From GCA-2733415 sp965178635 (GTDB taxonomy: Bacteria; Bacteroidota; Bacteroidia; Flavobacteriales; Flavobacteriaceae), in the NCBI GenBank assembly GCA_965178635.1, contig CBCXVT010000035.1:1-43868 (forward strand): a stretch of DNA of 43,868 nucleotides. The letters are read 5' to 3'. The translations under genes and the position numbers were made by a program. Below are positions 14,862 through 24,432 of the stretch, piece after piece (the first letter of the stretch is position 1; the number at the start of each line of letters is the position of its first letter). Below the pieces are notes generated by a model. It made no database searches. It worked only from the letters and a program-made list of their open reading frames with translations, and was not told the DNA's origin.

Positions 14862-16778
14862 ATGAAGTTAAAGGTTTTATTTATCATTACATTATTTGCT
14901 GTAACATGCGCTTTTTCTCAAACAGAAGAGGTGTTATTCACTGTAAATAATACTAAAGTTACTAATACAGAATTTGCCAGAGTCTATAATAAGAATATAG
15001 ATTTAGTTCAAGATGAAAAGCAAAAAGATGTAGATGAGTATTTAAAACTTTATGTGAATTATAAATTGAAATTAGAAGAAGCAGTTGCCCTTGGTTTAGA
15101 TAAAGATTCAAAATATATTAATGAATTAGCATCGTATAGAAGGCAATTGTCAAAAAAGTATTTAACAGATTCTAAGATTAATGATAAATTACTAAAAGAA
15201 GCTTATGATCGTACTGTAAATGAAGTGAATGTCAATCACATTTTGGTTAGGGTAGATGAGGATGCTTCTCCACTTGACAGTATTAGGGCTTATAATGAAC
15301 TTTTAGAGTTCAGAACAATGGCTCAGAAACAGGGCTTCGAAAAAGTTATGAAGAAAGTTCATAATGGTAAAACAGTATTTGGTGAGTCTTTAGGCTTTTT
15401 TAATGCTTTTCAAATGGTATACCCGTTTGAAAATATGGCGTACAATACACCTGTTGGGGGAATTTCTCAACCTTTCAGAACAAAATTTGGATTTCATATT
15501 GTAAATGTATTAGATAAACAAAAATCTATTGGAGAAGTTACTGTGGCTCATATCATGATTGCAGATAGTAATAAAAACTTAACAACTTCTTCTGAAGAAA
15601 GGATTAATGAATTACATCAAAAAATTAGTGAAGGAGCAGATTTTTCAAGTTTAGCAAAGCAGTTTTCAGATGATAAAAATTCAGCTAGGAATGGCGGAAA
15701 ATTAACGCGATTTGGTTCAGGGAAATTAAGCTCTAAAGAATTTGAAAAGGCTGCATTTTCTCTTGTGAATGACGGAGATGTCTCAAAACCTATAAAAACA
15801 AAATATGGTTGGCACATTATTAAATTAGTAAAAAAACACCCAATAGCATCCTTTGATGATTTGAAAATAACTCTTGAACAGAAAGTGAAAAAAGATACAA
15901 GATCAAGAATAGTTATTGATAAACTACATGATAAATTAAGGAAGCGCTATAATTATGTAGCTGTACCAAATGCTAAAGCAACAATTCTTAAAGTAGTTAA
16001 TAAAGACTTTCTTAATGGTAATTGGAATAAAGAAAACATAACAAGTAATGATGTTGTTGCTTCTTTTTCAGATGTGAATATTACATATTTAGAATATTAT
16101 GAATCGTTAAATTCAAAGCGTAAGACATACAGAAATAAAAATGACATTTCTAAAGTTGTTGATGAAAGTTTTGAGAGTTACATAAATCAAAGAATTTATG
16201 CATACCATAATGATAACCTAGAAACTGTATACCCAGAATTTGGAAATATAGTACAAGAGTATAGAGAAGGTTTGTTGTTGTTTGAATTGATGGAACAGGA
16301 AATATGGAATAAATCAAAAAAAGATACAATTGCGTTACAGAAATTCTATGAAGTAAATAAGGCAAACTATTTTTGGAACGATAGGGTAGAAGCAATAATT
16401 ACTACTAGTGAGGACAAATCTACAGCTAAGAAAGTAAGAAAATTATTAAAAAAGGGAGCTAGTATTGATGACTTGAAAAATAAAGAAAGTAAAGTAGTTG
16501 TTTCTCAAGGTATGTTTCAAATGAATGATAAAGAAATTCCAACTGCATATGCATATTCTAATGGTGTTTCCAAAGTATTTAAACACAATAATCAATTTGT
16601 TGTTATTAATGCCATTAAGCAAGTCGTGCCAACTCAGCAAGAATTCGAAGAAATAAAAGGAAAGGTTATTAACGATTATCAATTGCAATTAGAGAAAGAT
16701 TGGTTGGTTGAGCTAAAAGCTAAATACAAAGTTGAAATTAATCAAGATGTACTTAATAAGCTAAAAGAAACGTTATAA
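14862..16778 (+). CDS. Periplasmic peptidyl-prolyl isomerase, two parvulin domains
   Basis: This 638-aa exported protein has a signal peptide (about 1-19, TCAFSQ). A SurA/PpiD-like N-terminal chaperone region is followed by two rotamase (parvulin) domains. The first is at about 118-220 (VNHILVRVDEDAS, ESLGFFNAFQMVYPFENMAYN, FGFHIVNVLDK) and the second at about 227-325 (VAHIMIADSN, FSSLAKQFSDDKNSARNGGKLTRFGSGKL, YGWHIIKLVKK). The ~300-residue C-terminal region is helical and unassigned. It is probably a chaperone for outer-membrane proteins crossing the periplasm. It is first in a three-gene operon of related proteins and is 6 nt from the next. Confidence 0.9.
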   Translation: MKLKVLFIITLFAVTCAFSQTEEVLFTVNNTKVTNTEFARVYNKNIDLVQDEKQKDVDEYLKLYVNYKLKLEEAVALGLDKDSKYINELASYRRQLSKKYLTDSKINDKLLKEAYDRTVNEVNVNHILVRVDEDASPLDSIRAYNELLEFRTMAQKQGFEKVMKKVHNGKTVFGESLGFFNAFQMVYPFENMAYNTPVGGISQPFRTKFGFHIVNVLDKQKSIGEVTVAHIMIADSNKNLTTSSEERINELHQKISEGADFSSLAKQFSDDKNSARNGGKLTRFGSGKLSSKEFEKAAFSLVNDGDVSKPIKTKYGWHIIKLVKKHPIASFDDLKITLEQKVKKDTRSRIVIDKLHDKLRKRYNYVAVPNAKATILKVVNKDFLNGNWNKENITSNDVVASFSDVNITYLEYYESLNSKRKTYRNKNDISKVVDESFESYINQRIYAYHNDNLETVYPEFGNIVQEYREGLLLFELMEQEIWNKSKKDTIALQKFYEVNKANYFWNDRVEAIITTSEDKSTAKKVRKLLKKGASIDDLKNKESKVVVSQGMFQMNDKEIPTAYAYSNGVSKVFKHNNQFVVINAIKQVVPTQQEFEEIKGKVINDYQLQLEKDWLVELKAKYKVEINQDVLNKLKETL

Positions 16779-16784
16779 GTTATA

Positions 16785-17648
16785 GTGAGGAGCGTCAATT
16801 TACATATCATTTTTATTGTCATTGCATTTATGACGCTTAATTCTTGTCAGCTGTTTAAATCAGAAGAAGAAAAAGAAACTATTGCAAGGGTAAATGACGA
16901 CTATCTATATAAGTCAGATTTTATAAATGATTATCCAGGGAATTTATCAAAAGAGGATAGTATATTATTTTCAAATCAATATATAGATAACTGGGCTACA
17001 AAACAATTATTGAAGCAGAGAGCGGTGTTAAATTTGGATAGCGAAAAACTTTCTGAATTTGATCAATTAGCGGAAGATTATAAATTAGACTTATATACTA
17101 ACGCCTATTTAAATGCGTTAATTGTTAAAAAGTTAGATACCGTTATTTCAGCAACAGAATTTGACACATTGTTTAGTTATTCAAAACAAAACTTTAAGTT
17201 AAATGAAGAATTATTGAAGTTTAGATACCTTACAATAGATAAAGATCATAATGATATTAAAAATATTGAGAAACGTTTTAAACGTTTTGATAGTATAGAT
17301 AAAATGGTGTTAGACTCCTTGTCAATTCAGTTCCATTCATTTATGCTGAATGACTCAATTTGGGTGAAAAAATCTCAATTATTACAAAAACTACCAATTA
17401 GCGCTAATGGGATGGATTCTCAATTGTTAAAAAAATCTAATTTTATACAATTTGAAGATTCAATAAGACTATATTTGGTGCGAATTAATGATTTGTTGAA
17501 AAGAAATGAACAAGCCCCACAAGAATACATGGAGCAGACGTTAAAACAAATTATTCTTAACAAAAGAAAATTAAAACTAATTAAGCAATTAGAGATTGAT
17601 GTTAGAAAAGATGCAATACAAAATCAAGAATTTGAAATTTACAATTAA
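16785..17648 (+). CDS. SurA-N-like lipoprotein without a rotamase domain
   Basis: This 287-aa lipoprotein starts at GTG 16785, 6 nt after the preceding stop, and has the lipobox LNSC. The segment IARVNDDYLYKSDFINDYPGNLSKEDSILFSNQYIDNWATKQLLKQRAVL resembles the N-terminal chaperone part of SurA/PpiD proteins. No parvulin motif (HIL, GxxGY/F) follows. Lying between two parvulin genes, it looks like a member of the same periplasmic folding system that keeps only the chaperone part. Its 3' end overlaps the next gene by 38 nt. Confidence 0.7.
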   Translation: MRSVNLHIIFIVIAFMTLNSCQLFKSEEEKETIARVNDDYLYKSDFINDYPGNLSKEDSILFSNQYIDNWATKQLLKQRAVLNLDSEKLSEFDQLAEDYKLDLYTNAYLNALIVKKLDTVISATEFDTLFSYSKQNFKLNEELLKFRYLTIDKDHNDIKNIEKRFKRFDSIDKMVLDSLSIQFHSFMLNDSIWVKKSQLLQKLPISANGMDSQLLKKSNFIQFEDSIRLYLVRINDLLKRNEQAPQEYMEQTLKQIILNKRKLKLIKQLEIDVRKDAIQNQEFEIYN

Positions 17649-18990
17649 TATTACCGCTATTTTATTAGCATTTACAACATTAGTTTCTGCACAAACTGAG
17701 AAAAAGAAAATAGATGGTGTGTCTGCCGTTATTGGAGATTATATCGTTTTAGATTCTGATGTCGATAAAATGTTTATTGAATTAAAAAGCCAAGGAGTAT
17801 CTACTGCAGATTTTACCAGATGTAACGTTATGGGTAAGTTGTTAGAAGATAAGTTATATGCGCACCATGCTATTCAAGATAGTATTGTCGTGTCTAATGA
17901 TGAAGTAGAAAGTACCGTAAATCAACAAATTGATTATATGAAATCTCAAGTTGGTGGCGATATGAAGAAAGTACTTGAGTTTTATAAAAAAGATGATGAG
18001 GTTGCTTTTAGAAAAGAATTATTTGACTTGATTAAAACAAACAAATTAGCTGGTCAGATGACTAGAAAAATTGTTGAAGATGTTGAAATTAGTCCAGAAG
18101 AAGTATATACGTTTTTTAATAAAATACCAGAGGATGATAGGCCAACTTTTGGAGCTGAGTTAAAAGTATCTCAAATCATTTTAAAGCCTAAAACGCCACA
18201 ATCAGAAATCGATAAAGTAATTGATAGGTTAAAGCAATTTAAAGCTGATGTGTTAGAAAACGGAGCAAGTTTTGCATCTAAAGCAGTATTGTACTCTAAA
18301 GATGAGCCATCAAGGTCTACGGGAGGTAAGTATACTTTACATCGTAAAAAACCACGTATGGTTAAAGAGTTTCGAGAAGTTGCCTTTAGTTTAGAAGAAG
18401 GTGAAATTTCTGAGCCATTTGCATCAGAGTATGGGTATCATATTATTATGGTAGATCAAGTTAGAGGGCAAGAAGTTGATGTAAGACACATCTTATTAAT
18501 GCCTGAAGTATCTAATGAAAACTTAGAAGAAGCTAAAAAATTAGCTGATACATTAAGAAAGAGAATCCTTGATAAGGATATCACTTATGAAAAAGCTGCA
18601 GTTGAATTTTCAGATGAAAAAGAAACAAAGTATGATGGTGGTAAATTAAGAAACCCAGAAACATTTGATCACACATTTGAATTAACTAAAATGGATCCAA
18701 CATTATATTCTCAAGTAATTAACTTAGAGGAAGGAGTAGTGTCTAATCCAATTTTAGAGTATGACAGAACTGGTAAGGCGTTCTATAAGCTGTTAATGGT
18801 GTCTGATAAGAAAGAGGAGCATATTGCAGAGTATGGTAAAGATTTTTTAAAGATTAAAGACTTGGCTTTAAAGGAAAAGCAAATTGAAACTATTGCTAAA
18901 TGGCAAGAAGAAAAAATTAATGAAACTTATATTAAAATCACAGGAGAATATAGAGACTGTGAGTATACAAACAATTGGTTGAAGAAATAA
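17611..18990 (+). CDS. surA: SurA-like peptidyl-prolyl isomerase
   Basis: This is a ~459-aa periplasmic chaperone. I prefer ATG at 17611 because it gives a proper signal peptide (IKNLKFTINITAILLAFTTLVSAQ); TTG 17596 and ATG 17599 are alternatives. The N-terminal domain begins DGVSAVIGDYIVLDSDVDKM. Two parvulin domains follow: about 178-275 (VSQIILKPKTPQSEID, DEPSRSTGGKYTLHRK, YGYHIIMVDQ) and about 288-385 (VRHILLMPEV, FSDEKETKYDGGKL). Size and layout match SurA. It should escort barrel proteins to the BAM complex and fits functionally beside CsgG-, TonB- and T9SS-dependent surface systems. Confidence 0.9.
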   Translation: MQYKIKNLKFTINITAILLAFTTLVSAQTEKKKIDGVSAVIGDYIVLDSDVDKMFIELKSQGVSTADFTRCNVMGKLLEDKLYAHHAIQDSIVVSNDEVESTVNQQIDYMKSQVGGDMKKVLEFYKKDDEVAFRKELFDLIKTNKLAGQMTRKIVEDVEISPEEVYTFFNKIPEDDRPTFGAELKVSQIILKPKTPQSEIDKVIDRLKQFKADVLENGASFASKAVLYSKDEPSRSTGGKYTLHRKKPRMVKEFREVAFSLEEGEISEPFASEYGYHIIMVDQVRGQEVDVRHILLMPEVSNENLEEAKKLADTLRKRILDKDITYEKAAVEFSDEKETKYDGGKLRNPETFDHTFELTKMDPTLYSQVINLEEGVVSNPILEYDRTGKAFYKLLMVSDKKEEHIAEYGKDFLKIKDLALKEKQIETIAKWQEEKINETYIKITGEYRDCEYTNNWLKK

Positions 18991-19015
18991 CTAATTAAAA
19001 AATACAAATGCGTAC

Positions 19016-19048
19016 AAAAAACCTTTGATTGATTTCAAGGGTTTTTTT
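19016..19048 (+). terminator. Terminator of the SurA-like operon
   Basis: AAAAAACCTTTGA pairs with TCAAGGGTTTTTT, with one U-G pair, over a short loop. A T-run follows. It lies 25 nt after the surA stop. Confidence 0.8.
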
Positions 19049-19085
19049 ATACATATTTATTACTTTAGTCTTTAAAATATAAAAT

Positions 19086-20039
19086 ATGTCAGATGTAGCC
19101 GCTATTAATAATTTAGTAGAAAAATGTAAACTACTTAAAACAGAAATTGCTAAAGTCATTGTTGGTCAAGATGCAGTTATTGAGCAAATATTATTAGCTA
19201 TTTTTTCTGGAGGTCATGTGTTATTAGTAGGTGTACCTGGTTTGGCAAAAACATTAATGGTAAATACGTTGGCGCAAGCTTTAGGATTAGATTTTAAACG
19301 CATTCAATTTACACCAGACTTGATGCCTTCAGATATTTTAGGAAGCGAGATATTAGATAATAATAGAGAGTTTAAATTTGTTAAAGGCCCAATTTTTGGT
19401 AACATCATTTTAGCAGATGAAATTAACAGAACACCACCTAAAACACAAGCAGCATTGCTAGAAGCTATGCAGGAAAAATCGGTTACTGTTGCAGGTAACC
19501 ATTACAAATTAGATTTGCCATATTTTGTGTTAGCAACACAGAACCCTGTTGAGCAAGAAGGAACATATCCGTTGCCAGAAGCGCAGTTAGATAGGTTTAT
19601 GTTTGCTGTAGAGTTAACTTATCCAAGTTTTGAAGAAGAGGTAAACGTGGTTAAAAACACTACGTCTGATGCAAATGTAACCGTAAACACATTGTTGTCT
19701 TCTAATGAAATCATTGCATTTCAACAGCTAATAAGACGTATTCCAGTAGCAGATAATGTTGTGGAGTATGCAGTTAAATTAGTGAGTAAAACACGTCCTA
19801 ATACGACTAATGCATCAGAACAAGTTAATCAATATATTGATTGGGGAGCTGGACCAAGAGCTTCTCAGAATTTGATTTTAGCAGCTAAAACGCACGCTGC
19901 AATTCAAGGGAAATTTTCTCCAGATATTGAAAATGTTAAGGCAGTAGCTATAAGTGTATTGAGACATAGGATTATCAAAAATTACAAAGCAGAAGCAGAA
20001 GGGATAACCAAAGAAGATATTATTACAAATTTATTTTAG
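19086..20039 (+). CDS. moxR: MoxR-family AAA+ ATPase
   Basis: This 317-aa cytoplasmic ATPase has Walker A GVPGLAKT (about 49-56), Walker B IILADE (about 107-112) and the family motifs NRTPPKTQAALLEAMQE and FVLATQNPVEQEGTYPLPEAQLDRF. MoxR proteins act as chaperones that mature or activate protein complexes, often with VWA-domain partners. Here the usual DUF58/VWA genes do not follow; a membrane acyltransferase lies 25 nt downstream instead. The N-terminal residues before the ATPase core are short, as normal. Confidence 0.93.
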   Translation: MSDVAAINNLVEKCKLLKTEIAKVIVGQDAVIEQILLAIFSGGHVLLVGVPGLAKTLMVNTLAQALGLDFKRIQFTPDLMPSDILGSEILDNNREFKFVKGPIFGNIILADEINRTPPKTQAALLEAMQEKSVTVAGNHYKLDLPYFVLATQNPVEQEGTYPLPEAQLDRFMFAVELTYPSFEEEVNVVKNTTSDANVTVNTLLSSNEIIAFQQLIRRIPVADNVVEYAVKLVSKTRPNTTNASEQVNQYIDWGAGPRASQNLILAAKTHAAIQGKFSPDIENVKAVAISVLRHRIIKNYKAEAEGITKEDIITNLF

Positions 20040-20064
20040 GATTTTAACTAAGGTCTAATTGCTT

Positions 20065-21189
20065 ATGATATCGTTAGAAAAAGAGCGAATTTTCGGATTA
20101 GATTTGTTAAGAACAATTGCAATAAGTCTTGTTGTAATCTCCCACGCTACCTATATTTTATGTCCTAATTCTGAACACTCGTTAGTAACTTTACTAAGAG
20201 TTATTGGGGCAATAGGGGTAGATTTATTTTTTGTATTAAGTGGCTTTTTAATTGGCCGTATTCTTTTAAAAACCATACTCAAAACCAAAGTTAAGTTTGC
20301 AGATTTGATATTATTTTGGAAGCGTAGATGGCTAAGAACCTTACCAAATTACGTTTTAATACTCGTTGTAAACATTGTACTGTGTATCAGTTTAGAGAAA
20401 CTACTTCCAAAAAATATTGGGAGTTATTTTGTGTTTCTGCAGAATTTCGATACTCCACATCCTGATTTTTTTACAGAAGCTTGGAGTTTATCAATAGAAG
20501 AGTTTGCATACTTAGTTTTACCATTTCTATTGTTTATAACCTTGTCTTTTTGGAAAAATATAGATAAATCAAAGCTGTTTTTATGGGGGACTATTATTAC
20601 GATAGCAGTACTTTTCATACTAAAAATCAATTATTATTTAAATACTGAAATTGCCTCATATAAAGATTGGAGTGCCACATATAGAAAAGTAGTAGTGTAT
20701 AGGTTAGACACTATTTACATGGGGTTTTTAATAGCATATTTAATGCATGTTAAACTTAAATTAATGCATCATTATAAGTTGATTTTTGCTGTTTTGGGAA
20801 CGTTTTTATTAGCCTTATTACATGTTGTTGTTTATTGGTTTAAACTATTGCCTCAAACACATTTATGGTTTTATGTGTTTGTCTATTTAAACGGACTTAT
20901 TATTGGTTTAGCATTAGTATTGCCATATTTCTCGGTATTAAATTATTCAGGAATTGGTAAAAAATATATTGAAATCATTAGTAAAACGTCTTATTCCATA
21001 TACCTCATTAATTACTCAATTGTATTGTTAACCTTGAAACATTTTATTGAGTTTGAGAGTCTAAGTTTTTTGTACAGAGTTGTTGTGTTACTGGTGTTTT
21101 TTGGATTAACTTTTGTGCTATCATTAGTGGTATATCGTTTTTTTGAGTTACCAATTTTGAATTACAGAAACAGACATTTTAAGTCTTAA
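20065..21189 (+). CDS. Acyltransferase 3 family membrane protein (OafA/YrhL-like)
   Basis: This is a ~374-aa integral membrane protein with about ten hydrophobic helices. The family signature at the N-terminus, FGLDLLRTIAISLVVISHA, carries the Arg and His of the active site. IGVDLFFVLSGFLIGRILLK and EAWSLSIEEFAYLVLPFLLF follow. Such enzymes transfer acetyl or other acyl groups onto surface sugars. ATG 20065 is preferred over TTG 20059. It is close behind moxR and probably cotranscribed. The substrate cannot be told from sequence. The 268-nt gap after it shows nothing clear. Confidence 0.88.
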   Translation: MISLEKERIFGLDLLRTIAISLVVISHATYILCPNSEHSLVTLLRVIGAIGVDLFFVLSGFLIGRILLKTILKTKVKFADLILFWKRRWLRTLPNYVLILVVNIVLCISLEKLLPKNIGSYFVFLQNFDTPHPDFFTEAWSLSIEEFAYLVLPFLLFITLSFWKNIDKSKLFLWGTIITIAVLFILKINYYLNTEIASYKDWSATYRKVVVYRLDTIYMGFLIAYLMHVKLKLMHHYKLIFAVLGTFLLALLHVVVYWFKLLPQTHLWFYVFVYLNGLIIGLALVLPYFSVLNYSGIGKKYIEIISKTSYSIYLINYSIVLLTLKHFIEFESLSFLYRVVVLLVFFGLTFVLSLVVYRFFELPILNYRNRHFKS

Positions 21190-21457
21190 ATTACTGCACC
21201 ACATTAATAAAAGCATAAATTTTATGTTACAAAGCAATCAAAAATCTTCATTTCAAGAATTTTACAATTAAGAATCTATCAATTTTACCACACAGTTTTT
21301 TGTGATTATGTGAAAATACTGAGGCAATTTTATGTACTTAATAAAAATAATTAATCAAATAGCTTTAATTACTGATTATCTTCTAATTACTCTATATTTT
21401 CCGTAATTTCGCAAGACTCCAAAAATAATAATTTAATAAAACATTAAATAACCTTTT

Positions 21458-24235
21458 ATGAATACATACTCAGATTATCTTAAAGAGATTGAAGAAAGAA
21501 AAGCCCAAGGATTACACCCTAAGTCAATTGATGGAAGCGAATTATTAAACAACATCATTTCACAAATAAAAGATGTAGATAACGCGCATAGAGAAGAATC
21601 TCTTAACTTTTTTATATATAATGTTTTGCCAGGTACAACAAGTGCTGCTGGTGTAAAAGCAAAATTTTTAAAAGAGATTATTTTAGGAGAAGCTGTTGTT
21701 AAAGAAATTACACCAACTTTTGCTTTTGAGCAATTGTCACACATGAAAGGTGGACCTTCTGTAGAAGTGTTATTAGATTTAGCATTAGGAAATGATTTAG
21801 CGATTGCTAATGAAGCGGCTAAAGTTTTAAAAACACAAGTATTCCTTTATGAAGCAGATACTGAGCAATTAGAAAAAGCTTATAACGCAGGTAATGCAAT
21901 TGCAAAAGAATTGATAGAGAGTTATGCACAAGCAGAATTCTTTACAAAGTTACCAGAAATAGATGAAGAAATAGAAATTGTAACTTTTGTTGCAGGTGTT
22001 GGAGATATCTCAACAGATTTATTATCACCTGGGGCAGATGCACATTCAAGATCAGATCGTGAGTTACACGGGCAGTGTATGTTTGAGCATAATAAAGACA
22101 TGCAAAATGAATTATTAGCTTTAAAAGCGAAACACCCAAATAAGCGTGTAATGTTAATTGCTGATAAAGGAACAATGGGAGTTGGTTCTTCAAGAATGTC
22201 AGGTGTTAACAACGTGGCATTATGGACTGGTATTTCATCTAGCCCATACGTACCATTTATTAATATTGCTCCGGTAATTGCTGGAACTAATGGTATTGCA
22301 CCAATTTTCTTAACTACTGTTGGAGTAACAGGTGGTATAGGTATTGATTTAAAAAACTGGGTGAAGCAAAAAGATGCTGAAGGAAACACTATTGTAGACT
22401 CAGAAGGAGATGCAATTTTAAAGGAAGAATATTCTGTGGCAACAGGTACGGTTCTTACTATAAATACAAAAACAAAGAAATTATATAACGGAGATAAAGA
22501 ATTAAAAGATATTTCTACTGCTTTAACACCTCCAAAAATGGAGTTTATTAAAGCTGGAGGCTCTTATGCTGTTGTTTTTGGTAAAAAATTACAATCATTT
22601 GCTTGTAAAGTTTTAGGGATTGATGTACCTCAAGTATATGCTACTTCAAAAGAAGTTTCTATAGGTGGACAAGGTTTAACTGCTGTTGAAAAAATATTCA
22701 ATAAAAATGCAGTAGGAACTACTCCAGGAAAAACATTACATGCAGGGTCTAACGTTAGAGTAGAAGTGAATATTGTAGGTTCTCAAGATACTACAGGGTT
22801 AATGACTTCTCAAGAATTAGAGATGATGGCTGCTACAGTAATTTCTCCAATTGTTGATGCTGGTTATCAGTCAGGATGTCATACTGCTTCTGTTTGGGAT
22901 GATAAGTCAAAAGCAAACATTCCAAGGTTAATGAAATTTATGAATGACTTCGGATTAGTTACCGCGCGTCACCCTGAAGGGAAATACCATGCAATGACAG
23001 ATGTAATCCATAAGGTGTTAAATGACATTGCTGTTGATGATTGGGATATAATTATTGGTGGAGATTCACATACACGTATGGCAAAAGGAGTTGCTTTTGG
23101 AGCAGATTCAGGAACAGTTGCCTTAGCATTAGCTACGGGTGAGGCTACGATGCCAATTCCAGAATCAGTAAAGGTTACTTTTAAAGGTGAAATGAAATCT
23201 TTTATGGATTTCCGTGATGTGGTTCACGCTACTCAAGAGCAAATGTTAAAACAGTTTGATGGAGAGAATGTTTTCCAAGGAAAAATTATAGAAGTACATA
23301 TTGGTACCTTAACTTCTGATCAAGCATTTACATTTACAGATTGGACTGCTGAGATGAAAGCAAAAGCATCTATCTGTATTTCTGAAGATGAAACTTTAAT
23401 CGAATCATTAGAAATATCTAGAGATCGTATTCAAATTATGATTGATAAAGGGATGGATAATCCTAAGCAAGATCTTAAAGGGTTAGTTGATAAGGCAAAT
23501 AACCGTATTACAGAAATAAAAACAGGAACTAAATCGGCGTTAAAACCAGATGCAGATGCTAAGTATTATGCTGAGGTTGTTATCGATTTAGATAAGATTG
23601 TTGAACCGATGATTGCTGATCCAGATGTAAATAATGAAGATGTATCTAAGCGTTATACGCACGATAATATTCAACCATTATCTTTTTACGGAGGAACTAA
23701 AAAAGTAGATTTAGGTTTCGTAGGATCTTGTATGGTTCATAAAGGTGATATGCAAATATTGGCACAAATGCTTAAAAATGTAGAAGCACAGCAAGGTAAG
23801 GTAGTATTTAAAGCACCTTTAGTTGTTGCGCCACCTACATACAATATTGTAGATGAATTAAAAGCAGAAGGAGACTGGGAAGTATTAGAAAAGTATTCTG
23901 GTTTTGTATTTGATGATGCAGCACCTAAAGCAGCGGCTCGTACGAAATATGAAAACATGTTATATTTAGAACGTCCAGGTTGTAGTTTATGTATGGGGAA
24001 CCAAGAAAAAGCTGAAGCAGGAGATACTGTAATGGCAACATCTACTCGTTTATTCCAAGGAAGAGTGGTAAGAGATACTGAAGAGAAAAAAGGAGAATCT
24101 TTATTATCTTCTACACCAGTAGTTGTTTTATCTTGTATATTAGGAAGAACTCCTACAATGGCAGAATATGAAGCTGCTGTTGAGGGTATTGTTTTAACAA
24201 AATTTAAGCCATCTCAAAAACAATTAGTAATGTAA
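21458..24235 (+). CDS. acnB: Aconitate hydratase B
   Basis: This 925-aa TCA-cycle enzyme interconverts citrate and isocitrate through a 4Fe-4S cluster. The AcnB type is shown by the N-terminal HEAT-like region (about 1-160), then the swivel domain (about 165-380; TFVAGVGDISTDLLSPG) and the catalytic part. Cluster Cys are visible at VGSCMVHKGDM (about residue 755) and in ERPGCSLCMGNQEKA (about 840). Also visible are IIIGGDSHTRMAKGVAFGADSG and the closing ILGRTPTMAEYEAA. AcnB proteins can also dehydrate 2-methylcitrate-pathway intermediates. The gene is single with its own strong terminator. Confidence 0.96.
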   Translation: MNTYSDYLKEIEERKAQGLHPKSIDGSELLNNIISQIKDVDNAHREESLNFFIYNVLPGTTSAAGVKAKFLKEIILGEAVVKEITPTFAFEQLSHMKGGPSVEVLLDLALGNDLAIANEAAKVLKTQVFLYEADTEQLEKAYNAGNAIAKELIESYAQAEFFTKLPEIDEEIEIVTFVAGVGDISTDLLSPGADAHSRSDRELHGQCMFEHNKDMQNELLALKAKHPNKRVMLIADKGTMGVGSSRMSGVNNVALWTGISSSPYVPFINIAPVIAGTNGIAPIFLTTVGVTGGIGIDLKNWVKQKDAEGNTIVDSEGDAILKEEYSVATGTVLTINTKTKKLYNGDKELKDISTALTPPKMEFIKAGGSYAVVFGKKLQSFACKVLGIDVPQVYATSKEVSIGGQGLTAVEKIFNKNAVGTTPGKTLHAGSNVRVEVNIVGSQDTTGLMTSQELEMMAATVISPIVDAGYQSGCHTASVWDDKSKANIPRLMKFMNDFGLVTARHPEGKYHAMTDVIHKVLNDIAVDDWDIIIGGDSHTRMAKGVAFGADSGTVALALATGEATMPIPESVKVTFKGEMKSFMDFRDVVHATQEQMLKQFDGENVFQGKIIEVHIGTLTSDQAFTFTDWTAEMKAKASICISEDETLIESLEISRDRIQIMIDKGMDNPKQDLKGLVDKANNRITEIKTGTKSALKPDADAKYYAEVVIDLDKIVEPMIADPDVNNEDVSKRYTHDNIQPLSFYGGTKKVDLGFVGSCMVHKGDMQILAQMLKNVEAQQGKVVFKAPLVVAPPTYNIVDELKAEGDWEVLEKYSGFVFDDAAPKAAARTKYENMLYLERPGCSLCMGNQEKAEAGDTVMATSTRLFQGRVVRDTEEKKGESLLSSTPVVVLSCILGRTPTMAEYEAAVEGIVLTKFKPSQKQLVM

Positions 24236-24259
24236 TTAGTACATTATAATTTCAAATTA

Positions 24260-24289
24260 AAAAGCCTGAGTTTTAAAACTCAGGCTTTT
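24260..24289 (+). terminator. Terminator after acnB
   Basis: A 30-nt perfect palindrome (core AAGCCTGAG / CTCAGGCTT) ends in T residues, 25 nt after the acnB stop. It is symmetrical but serves only the plus strand here. Confidence 0.9.
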
Positions 24290-24432
24290 GTTGTTATAAG
24301 TTGTTTTTTTAGATTTCAACTTACTGGTAAGTTTATCAGTAAGTTATGTTTGATATTAATAAATAAGTTGATGGCTTTTGTCTATTATTTTCGCTAAATT
24401 AGTAGTTATAATAAAAATTAAAAAATAGAGAT

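Noticed and set aside
21922..22389. Antisense 155-codon frame in acnB
   Set aside because: It is one of several long antisense frames in the aconitase genes caused by codon bias; no domain or start context.
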